DNA of 17,805 bases from JANRLJ01 sp034437895. Its GTDB lineage: Bacteria; Chloroflexota; Anaerolineae; Aggregatilineales; Phototrophicaceae. The translations under genes were made by a program, and so were the position numbers. A model generated the notes under the pieces. That model was not told where the DNA came from, made no database searches, and saw nothing but the letters and a program-made list of their open reading frames with translations. Below, one piece after another: positions 8,101 to 13,717 of this stretch. The number at the start of each line of letters is the position of its first letter. Position 1 is the stretch's first letter. The stretch covers positions 1-17,805 of the forward strand of contig DAOTTO010000080.1 of NCBI GenBank assembly GCA_034437895.1, in the 5' to 3' direction.

Positions 8101-9181
8101 ACTGGACGGCGATTTGCTCAGAGCGCGATAAACCCGTATTGAGCAGCGACGAATCGCCAAAAATACCAACCGCTAATGTTCCCCAAATGCCTGCGGCTAA
8201 ATGTACGGGAACAGCCCCTACTGCATCATCAATCTTGAAACGCTCCAATAAAGAATCGGCAACAAGCATGACTAGGCCACCGATCACGCCAATAATCATC
8301 GCCTCAGTGATGCTGACTGCATTGCAATTGGCCGTAATAGCAACTGTGCCAGCAAGCGTACCATTAAGCAGCAGATCAATTTCGGCACGTTTGCGAATCA
8401 GCCATCCAATCAGCAGCGTACCTATCATCCCGGCAGAACCCGCAATCACTGTATTCGTGATAATGCGGACGACATCGGTATTCACGGCTAAGGTACTGCC
8501 TGCATTAAAGCCGAACCAGCCAAACCACAACAAAAACACACCTAATGTCGCCAGCGGAACATCTGAGCCGGGAATCTTACATGGCGGACCATCTTTAGGA
8601 AAACGCCCGGAACGCGCACCGATCAGCAACAGAATAGCCAGCGAAGTCCAGCCCCCCATACTGTGGACGACGCTTGACCCCGCGAAATCTCTAAAACCCA
8701 TTTCAAAAAGCCAACCGCCACTGGTCGCACCGGGCTGTAACCCATTCCACATCCAATGCCCCAAAACGGGATATACCAACACCGAGCCTACAGCCGCCAT
8801 CACCAGATAAGCGGAAAAACGCACACGCTCGGCAATCGCGCCGGAGAGAATCGTGACAGCCGCCCCACAAAACATCACTTGAAAAAAGAAAAAGGCAAAA
8901 AACTGCGTCCGATCTTGGGTCAGGTCGCCAAAATCCGGCAAAAACCCATCCGTGCCGAATAAGCCACCCGCAGAAGCGCCAAACATCAAGCCAAAGCCCA
9001 CCACCCAATACAGAATCGTCGTCAAGCCGAAATCAGCCAGCACTTTCATGCCTGTATTGATGTTATTTTTGCTTCGGGTCAGCCCAGTTTCCAGACAAAG
9101 AAACCCGGCCTGCATCACAAAAACCAGCGTTCCGCTGATAAGCACCCAAATCAGATTAAGATTGAACGTTAAATTTTCCAT
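5114..9181 (-). CDS. Ammonium transporter-hybrid histidine kinase fusion (Amt-HAMP-PASx3-HisKA-HATPase-REC-REC)
   Basis: This fuses a full Amt channel to a hybrid kinase. Numbering is from an upstream GTG at 9187. I prefer the ATG at 9181 (M3), which has AAAGG five bases before it. Amt (about 10-390) keeps D167, H175, H329, W147, a pore Phe (F106) and the NAGS loop (228-231), the counterparts of the AmtB twin-His pore, so conduction or binding of ammonium is plausible. The Amt C-tail motif EDEQSGLNVSEHG (395-407) leads into a HAMP-like segment (about 411-460), PAS/PAC units (about 461-578, 587-705, 715-831), a coiled coil, HisKA with SHELRTP (H859), and HATPase with N-box (974-983), DTGIGM (1008-1013) and GGTGLGL (1037-1043). 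REC1 has D1154 and K1203. REC2 has D1278 and K1330, with KH instead of KP. No Hpt domain is present. Amt-kinase fusions are known, for example Ks-Amt5 of Kuenenia. No PII gene is adjacent. Confidence 0.93.
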   Translation of the reverse strand: MENLTFNLNLIWVLISGTLVFVMQAGFLCLETGLTRSKNNINTGMKVLADFGLTTILYWVVGFGLMFGASAGGLFGTDGFLPDFGDLTQDRTQFFAFFFFQVMFCGAAVTILSGAIAERVRFSAYLVMAAVGSVLVYPVLGHWMWNGLQPGATSGGWLFEMGFRDFAGSSVVHSMGGWTSLAILLLIGARSGRFPKDGPPCKIPGSDVPLATLGVFLLWFGWFGFNAGSTLAVNTDVVRIITNTVIAGSAGMIGTLLIGWLIRKRAEIDLLLNGTLAGTVAITANCNAVSITEAMIIGVIGGLVMLVADSLLERFKIDDAVGAVPVHLAAGIWGTLAVGIFGDSSLLNTGLSRSEQIAVQLLGIVVAGVWTFGINYLFFKIFDRFFPIRVTVEDEQSGLNVSEHGATTELLDFFTVMDEQSKTGDLSLRVPVEPFTEVGQIAYRYNAVMDALEEAITRTESIVRTAMDGIITFSKDALAVMTINPAAETIFGYPRLQMAGQPVSLLLQSPDDSGKSTDLNLWNRMLSDLASATSYREIVGRRADGSYFPMEVLVTEVTAGRENFYTGTFRDITERKEAEAALRRSEEQFRLLIENASDLITIVGEDGTIRYQSPSVERILGYRAGELVGENLFAFIHPEDSAYLVDHLTMLMRKRGLGGLLEFRFLHRNGSWRILQSVGNNLTNAPTINGIVFNSRDFTEQKEAESALNQTEANLTALIENTQDSIWSVDSDYHVLTCNSTFKLVFQATYGHELHIGSDILAYLPLEVAAEWKTNYERALHGERFILEERIEFPNVAVDIEVSYNPIVSADTLITGVSCMARDITDRKQFERELQKAKESAESANRAKSAFLANMSHELRTPLNAIIGYSEILEEDADDMGYTEIVPDLVKIRSAGSHLLDLINNILDLSKIEAGKMELYLETFDIEKMLDNVITTIQPLVDKNKNMLKMELGENLGLLHADATKVRQTLFNLLSNATKFTQSGTITLSVRRVLDEGEWIVFKVSDTGIGMTHEQMESVFKEFTQADVSTTRKYGGTGLGLTISRRFCQMMGGDITVESMIDVGTTFTAILPVQVIQAENEKIATREIPINLRPLKTTGKAGKVLIIDDDPFVRELVSRSLAREGFMVEVASDGAEGLRMAKEILPDAITLDVMMSGMDGWSVLALLKADPILADIPVVMITIVDDRNRGFALGASGYLTKPIDRKQLATLLSRYRRTEDDTRSSGQILIVEDHPETREMMVRTLEKEGWQVQEAQDGLEALERISVTVPDLILLDLMMPNMDGFEFVAELRKNVDWRTIPVIVVTAKDLSAEERQQLNGYVEQVLTKHAYDRDELLNELSTLVRTQIGRQNDRN

Positions 9182-9235
9182 AAGCACCTTTTACAATACA
9201 GCATCCTGACGCATAACGATTAAGGTAGCGATGTT

Positions 9236-9790
9236 TTAATACAATAATCCCTTAAGCGCGTTGGCTTCCATCTCTATATCCTTTAAGGCCTCTTTTTGAG
9301 TCGTGCTTAAGGCTGAATCACCTAAAAGCTGTTCTAATTGCTCCAAGATTGCTGCTACGGGTATCCTTAATTGTTCCATCAAAGCGCCATTGAGGAGATC
9401 ACGACTGCGCTTTTTTTCTAGGCTCGCACCCACCCGCGCTTTGAGCAATACCGGGTTAAATGGTTTAAAAAGATAGTCTTCCGCCCCTAACTCAATGCAC
9501 TTCACTACGCTGTCCAAGTCATCCACTGCCGAGATCATAATCACTGGAATATGGCGGAGATTCTCATCTCCTTTAACGCGCTCTAAGACCTCATAGCCAT
9601 TCATCTTAGGCATCATAATATCGAGCAGCACCAAATCGAAATTATGCTCGGTCATCATTTCTAAAGCGCGTACCCCGTTTTCTGCCACAAGCACTTGATA
9701 ACCTTGTCTTTCCAGCCGACGCGACAGCATATCGCGGTTCATCTCATTATCGTCGACAACAAGGACTTGCACTTCACTTAGTTCTGCCAT
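9236..9790 (-). CDS. Response regulator: REC domain with degenerate HisKA-like (DHp) tail
   Basis: This is the first gene of the signalling operon, 184 residues. The REC domain (about 7-122) has D13/D14, phosphoacceptor D57 in LVLLDIMMP, switch S87 and K109 in FKPF, so it is intact. The remaining 60 residues are helical. Residues 138-184 align by eye with a kinase dimerisation helix pair, where LMEQLRIPVAAIL stands in the place of the SHELRTPLNAII box of the neighbouring kinase. The phosphorylatable His is replaced by Glu (E139). The tail therefore probably dimerises, with itself or with the hybrid kinase, without accepting phosphate there. The ATG has GAGGTG a few bases upstream, and the kinase gene begins 54 bases after its stop. 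No DNA-binding domain is present. The REC call is firm, and the DHp reading is an inference from motif and length. Confidence 0.92.
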   Translation of the reverse strand: MAELSEVQVLVVDDNEMNRDMLSRRLERQGYQVLVAENGVRALEMMTEHNFDLVLLDIMMPKMNGYEVLERVKGDENLRHIPVIMISAVDDLDSVVKCIELGAEDYLFKPFNPVLLKARVGASLEKKRSRDLLNGALMEQLRIPVAAILEQLEQLLGDSALSTTQKEALKDIEMEANALKGLLY

Positions 9791-9985
9791 TCAGCACCTC
9801 TCCCACAGAAATCCGCACACGGCAGACTCTCTTTTTAGCCTAATTGATTGCGGTACAAAATAATTAATTTTTCTAACTCCAAATTGTCAGAAAACACCCT
9901 GCACAGGTTAATTTTTATGATAAACGATGATCTTAAGCCTTATCCTAACACGGATTTAAAAACTCAGCTTGTGAGTAACTTAACG

Positions 9986-10024
9986 AAAAAAGCACAACGA
10001 CCTATAGCGGCTATAGGTCGTCGT
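9986..10024 (-). terminator. Strong rho-independent terminator after the sugar ABC operon
   Basis: Bases 9994-10007 and 10011-10024 form a 14-pair stem on the minus strand (one G-U pair, ten innermost pairs perfect) with a 3-base loop. Two bases and then six T (9991-9986) follow. It begins about 30 bases after the stop codon of the MalG-type permease gene. It separates the sugar operon from the signalling operon that starts at 9790. The rest of the 265-base gap (9791-10055) is AT-rich and holds no gene I can support. A weak promoter-like pair for the 9790 gene (CTGACA near 9890, ATTAAT 16 bases on) is only suggestive. Confidence 0.82.
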
Positions 10025-10055
10025 AAAAACGCTAAAAATTAGGAAATTTTTCAGA

Positions 10056-11108
10056 TTATTTCATGCCAGTAGTGGCGATTCCTGTGGTGATATAGCGCTG
10101 CAAAACCGCAAACACCAGCGTAATCGGCAGCAGCGTTAAGACCGTCATCGATAAGATTAAATCCCACTGCACCTGCAATTCGCCTTGGAACGAATTCAGC
10201 CCGACTTGCAATGTAAAATATTCGCTGCGGCTTAATACGATCAAAGGCCACAAAAAGTCATTCCAGCGCCACATCACCGAGAAAATCGTCAAGACCGCCA
10301 GCGCAGGCCGCGCCAACGGGAGGATAATTTGTAGGTAAATGCGCCATTCACTCGCGCCGTCAATCCGCGCGGAATCAATCAGTTCATCCGGGATCGTTAG
10401 CATATACTGACGAAGCAGAAAAACACCCGTCGGGGTCGCCGCGCCTGGAACGATCACGCCGAGTAAATTGTTGTTCCAGCCGATCTGCGTAATCACCAGA
10501 AATACAGGAACGAGAATCACCGAAAGCGGCACCATCAGCGTGGCAATCGTGATAAAAAATATCGTATCGCGGCCTCGAAATTTGTATTTGCTCAATGCAA
10601 AGGCCGCCATGCTATTGACGAGCAGAGTCAGAATTGTTGCGCCGATTGTGACGACCACGCTATTGCCGAAATAAATCCAAAAATTAAATTTTTGAATGCC
10701 ATTGCTGTAATTCGTCAGCGAAAAATTAATTTCTTCGACAGGTTTGCGCTGGTTAATGTTCACACGGATGATTTCTTCCGGGTTGGCAGGATCAATCATC
10801 TGTGCTTCAATACCTACCCGCCGCACCTGAGCCAATTGACGCACTGTGCCATCTTCCAATGTCACGTCATACAGGTCAAGCGGCTCATCATAGCCTGGTA
10901 CTGCTACCGTTTCTTGGCGATAGGGAAAGAAGCGCGGCGGGAACTTACTCAATTCCGCCGAGGATTTAAACGAAGACATGACCAACCAAATGACTGGCCC
11001 AAACATAATAATTGTACCCAGCGACAAATAAAGATACGTGAAGATGTCACTGATATCGAGGCGGCTTTTGCCGTGTGTACGGGATAAATAATCACCAATT
11101 GCATTCAT
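10056..11108 (-). CDS. Carbohydrate ABC transporter permease, MalG family
   Basis: This is an inner-membrane subunit of a sugar or oligosaccharide importer (CUT1 type). Six membrane segments fit at about 24-45, 148-172, 182-207, 213-233, 267-290 and 316-338. The EAA loop that contacts the ATPase is at 242-271 (ELIDSARIDGAS, then LPLARPALA). At 350 residues it is longer than the usual 270-300. The extra length is an extracytoplasmic insertion of about 75 residues between the first two membrane segments (roughly 58-138), rich in charged residues. The start is ATG at 11108, 20 bases after the MalF-type gene ends. No good Shine-Dalgarno is seen, which suggests coupled translation. It is the last gene of the operon before the terminator. 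Substrate cannot be told from sequence. Confidence 0.93.
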   Translation of the reverse strand: MNAIGDYLSRTHGKSRLDISDIFTYLYLSLGTIIMFGPVIWLVMSSFKSSAELSKFPPRFFPYRQETVAVPGYDEPLDLYDVTLEDGTVRQLAQVRRVGIEAQMIDPANPEEIIRVNINQRKPVEEINFSLTNYSNGIQKFNFWIYFGNSVVVTIGATILTLLVNSMAAFALSKYKFRGRDTIFFITIATLMVPLSVILVPVFLVITQIGWNNNLLGVIVPGAATPTGVFLLRQYMLTIPDELIDSARIDGASEWRIYLQIILPLARPALAVLTIFSVMWRWNDFLWPLIVLSRSEYFTLQVGLNSFQGELQVQWDLILSMTVLTLLPITLVFAVLQRYITTGIATTGMK

Positions 11109-11128
11109 AATTTTTGCTCAATCTTGAT

Positions 11129-12166
11129 TTATTCAGAAATCGCGCTCGACCGCCCCAAGCGAAGTTGAATGACCGTAAACGCGAGGAGCGCTCCTGCCAG
11201 CACCATCGAAGCCGCCGCCGCCAAACCATAATTACTGGTCTGGTTCGCGAAACCTGTATCATAAATATACTGCACCATATATTGCGTTGCTGTTCCGGGT
11301 CCGCCACCTGTAAAGGCGTACACTTGGTCAAACACCTGCACCGCCCGAATGAGCGACAGCACCAACACCACCATCATCGTGGGCATCAACAGCGGAAACG
11401 TCACGAATCGGAACGCATCCCATCCATTTGCGCCGTCAATATCTGATGCTTCGTAAAGTTCCGCCGGAATCGCCTGCAAACCTGCCAACAGAATCAAGGT
11501 GTAAAAACCCATCTGTGACCAGACGCTAATCACCACCGCCCAAAAACGCGCCCATCCCGCGCTTAATAGAAAACGCCTCGGTTCTTCCCCGAAGGCGACT
11601 AATAACGCATTCAGCAGCCCATCTTGCTGAAGAATCCACTTCCAGATGAGGGCGACCACTACGGGCGATAGCAGCACAGGATAGAAGAAAATGCTGCGGA
11701 AAAATCCACGCCCGATGATACGCCGATTCAACGCCAACGCCGTAATCAGCGAAATTAAAATCATCAAACCGACCTGCGTAACGACGAAGAATATTGTATT
11801 GCCAATTGCACGCCAAAAAAGGTCTTCCCGGCAAGAATTAGCGATCAAAAAGTTTTCGCACTCAAACAGTCGTTCCAGATTTTCCGTCCCCACAAACGGA
11901 CGGTCTTGAGGAAATAATCGAGTGCCGCCCGTAAAGGCATAATAAAAATTGAGCAGCATCGGCAGCAAAATAAAAACAGCAAAAATCAATAAGTTCGGCA
12001 GCACAAACACGTAAGCCATACCGCGTATGCCAATCCGTTTTTGCAATGGCAGCATAACCGCATCAATAATGCTCAGGAAAAACTCAAAAATGCTGGAAAG
12101 CACCCGCGAAATCGGATTACGAGAATAAGCCTTGCGCGGTTCAGAGGAAGAGGCCAATCGTGCCAT
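11129..12166 (-). CDS. Carbohydrate ABC transporter permease, MalF family
   Basis: This is the partner permease of the MalG-type protein, 345 residues. The first 45 residues form a cytoplasmic N-terminal extension. Membrane segments fit at about 50-77, 120-146, 157-180, 206-233, 258-285 and 316-338. The EAA loop runs from AELYEASDIDGANGW (235-249) to FPLLMP (257-262), and FTGGGPGTAT (285-294) is the usual motif after the fifth segment. The loop after the first segment contains two cysteines (C103 and C112) that could form a disulfide outside the membrane. The ATG at 12166 lacks a visible Shine-Dalgarno. The binding-protein gene lies 138 bases upstream, across a hairpin (12237-12272). No ATPase gene follows. 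Confidence 0.94.
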   Translation of the reverse strand: MARLASSSEPRKAYSRNPISRVLSSIFEFFLSIIDAVMLPLQKRIGIRGMAYVFVLPNLLIFAVFILLPMLLNFYYAFTGGTRLFPQDRPFVGTENLERLFECENFLIANSCREDLFWRAIGNTIFFVVTQVGLMILISLITALALNRRIIGRGFFRSIFFYPVLLSPVVVALIWKWILQQDGLLNALLVAFGEEPRRFLLSAGWARFWAVVISVWSQMGFYTLILLAGLQAIPAELYEASDIDGANGWDAFRFVTFPLLMPTMMVVLVLSLIRAVQVFDQVYAFTGGGPGTATQYMVQYIYDTGFANQTSNYGLAAAASMVLAGALLAFTVIQLRLGRSSAISE

Positions 12167-12236
12167 AAAAGTCGCTTTTTAAAAATATTTAATGGGATGA
12201 AAATAACCTTCGGTAAAGAATTGCAAAAACAGGATG

Positions 12237-12272
12237 TTTTGTAAGGGCAAGGTATGCCTCGCCCTTACAAAA
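12237..12272 (-). repeat. Palindromic intercistronic hairpin between binding-protein and permease genes
   Basis: Arms 12237-12252 and 12257-12272 form a 16-pair stem (one G-U on the minus strand) with a 4-base loop. The core on the minus strand is GTAAGGGCGAGG-cata-CCTTGCCCTTAC. It starts 32 bases after the binding-protein stop codon. No T run follows at once, so it is a poor full terminator. It could act as a partial attenuator or 3' mRNA stabiliser that raises binding-protein output above permease output, as known for malE-malF type operons. The core also resembles GTAGGGGCGAGGC-type palindromes that I recall as dispersed repeats in several Chloroflexota and cyanobacterial genomes. Only one copy is in this window. 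Confidence 0.75.
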
Positions 12273-12304
12273 ACATATCCGATCTTACTTATTAGGAGCG
12301 CAAT

Positions 12305-13588
12305 CTACTGCGCCGCTGCTACCGCTTCATCAATCGCAACTTGAACGCGCTCAATAGCTTCATCAAGCGTAAGTTCGCCGAGCATCCATTGTGTCAGGCG
12401 GTCACGCGTTTCGTTGAAAACGACAAACCCAAGCGGGCTGAAGTTCAATTGATAGGCTTGTTCTTGGAATTTAGGGATTTCCGCCACGAATATGTTCAAA
12501 GCCTGTGCCGCAGCTTCAGACTCGGTTTCGTAGGCGATACCCGCTTCAGCCAAGCCAGAATGACCTGGAATGAACAAAGTGCGGGCAGAGAATTCGCCGA
12601 GGACATCTTCTTGCACTAAATATTCCATGACACGAGCGACTTCCGCCGGATGTTCAGTCGCTGCAAATGCGACTAGTGCCGCGCCGCCGGGCATACCCGT
12701 GCTGCCGCCGTCGCCAGTCGGATTCGGGACAGCTTCCCAATCAAAGGCATCGCCGATGTCGTTGGTGAAGCGTTGAATCTGCCAACTGCCAGACATATAG
12801 AATACCAATTGGCTGTTGATAAAGTAATCGGCTGCCGCTGCATACGTGCCGCCGGAGCCGAGCCAGACTTCCGCCGGGGTAATTCCTTCATCATGCCAGC
12901 TCTTGAGCAGTTCGGCGAAAGCGCGATAGCCTTCAGTATCGACTGTGAAATTGCCTTCATCATCGAAATAAGTCGCGCCCACGCTCATCGCGGGACCAGC
13001 GAAACGATGTCCACTGCGATCAATCGCAATCGCATATTGGGTTTCGGTTGCTGCTGCGACTTCACGGGCAACATCTGTCCATTCTTGCCAAGTCACTGCG
13101 TCGTTTGTGTCGCTGAGGACTTCGATGCCTGCTTGTTCAAACAAGGTACGGTTGATATACGGCCCGGTCACGGTGAATTGTGTCGGGAAGCCATAAATGG
13201 CATCGCTTTCAGCATCATCACGGAAAGCCGGCAGCACAAGCGCGAAATTGGCATCCCAATAATCGGCATCTGCTAGGTATTCGCGCAGATCAAGGTAGTA
13301 ACCAAAATAGGGCGTAAAATTGGTGATACGTGCCATATCGGGGGCTTCACCCGCTTGCACCTGTACCGGAAGCTGCTGCTGAATACCGTCACCATAGTCA
13401 ATGGTATCAATCACGACAGTAATATCGGGGTTTTCAGCTTCAAAGCGATCCAGCAAATCACGTAAGACTTCACCTTCATTGCCATCGTCGTACCACGTAA
13501 TGCGGAGTTCAACCGCATCCTGTGCGCTTACAGAGGTTGCGATCCCCACTAGCAGCACTAACAAAATTAAAAGACCCAACTTTTTCAC
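12305..13588 (-). CDS. Sugar ABC transporter substrate-binding protein (family 1)
   Basis: This is an extracytoplasmic binding protein of the MalE/UgpB class (SBP_bac_1) that delivers a sugar or glycoside to the MalFG-type permeases encoded next. The 427-residue product begins with a Sec signal peptide: MKK, a hydrophobic core (4-16) and cleavage most likely after SVSA (19-22). The mature protein starts QDAVELRITWYDDG, with the typical first strand and helix (LRDLLDRFEAENPDI). There is no lipobox cysteine, so it is not an obvious lipoprotein, which is unusual for a bacterium thought to lack a conventional outer membrane. Start is GTG at 13588 with AGGAG eight bases upstream. A possible promoter lies at 13683-13711. 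Family is sure, ligand unknown. The neighbour at 13718 suggests a complex carbohydrate. Confidence 0.94.
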   Translation of the reverse strand: MKKLGLLILLVLLVGIATSVSAQDAVELRITWYDDGNEGEVLRDLLDRFEAENPDITVVIDTIDYGDGIQQQLPVQVQAGEAPDMARITNFTPYFGYYLDLREYLADADYWDANFALVLPAFRDDAESDAIYGFPTQFTVTGPYINRTLFEQAGIEVLSDTNDAVTWQEWTDVAREVAAATETQYAIAIDRSGHRFAGPAMSVGATYFDDEGNFTVDTEGYRAFAELLKSWHDEGITPAEVWLGSGGTYAAAADYFINSQLVFYMSGSWQIQRFTNDIGDAFDWEAVPNPTGDGGSTGMPGGAALVAFAATEHPAEVARVMEYLVQEDVLGEFSARTLFIPGHSGLAEAGIAYETESEAAAQALNIFVAEIPKFQEQAYQLNFSPLGFVVFNETRDRLTQWMLGELTLDEAIERVQVAIDEAVAAAQ

Positions 13589-13682
13589 AGCAAATTCTCC
13601 TGATTTCTAAAAAGGTTGTTTGTCTATTCGCAGCATTTTTGCATTAGGGACTTGCTTCTAACCCAAAATACACCACAGGTAG

Positions 13683-13711
13683 ATTATGGCTTGAAATAAT
13701 CATCCTCGCAA
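13683..13711 (-). promoter_or_regulatory. Candidate promoter for the binding-protein gene
   Basis: On the minus strand TTGCGA (13711-13706, 4 of 6) is followed by 17 bases and CATAAT (13688-13683, 5 of 6). The leader would be about 90 bases to the GTG at 13588. It lies at and just past the stop codon of the 892-residue gene. It could give the binding protein its own transcription in addition to read-through from upstream. Confidence 0.4.
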
Positions 13712-13717
13712 CTAAAT

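Noticed and set aside
8058..8810. A 250-codon plus-strand frame opposite the Amt domain
   Set aside because: The product is Pro/Ser/Thr/Ile-rich in the way expected for the antisense of membrane helices; no motif or ribosome site supports it.
4728..9790. Recent tandem duplication of the two REC genes flanking the kinase
   Set aside because: They share the N-terminal DNEMN-x-DMLSRRLER stretch but differ widely after it and in length, so any duplication is old; the motif is also common in stand-alone RECs.
9848..10042. A 64-codon plus-strand reading frame in the gap between the two operons
   Set aside because: It would start at TTG with no Shine-Dalgarno, has a low-complexity product, and its 3' end runs through the terminator hairpin of the opposite strand.
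13589..13717. Possible riboswitch or structured leader before the binding-protein gene
   Set aside because: No stable long stem or known aptamer core could be traced by eye; only a promoter-like pair is visible.
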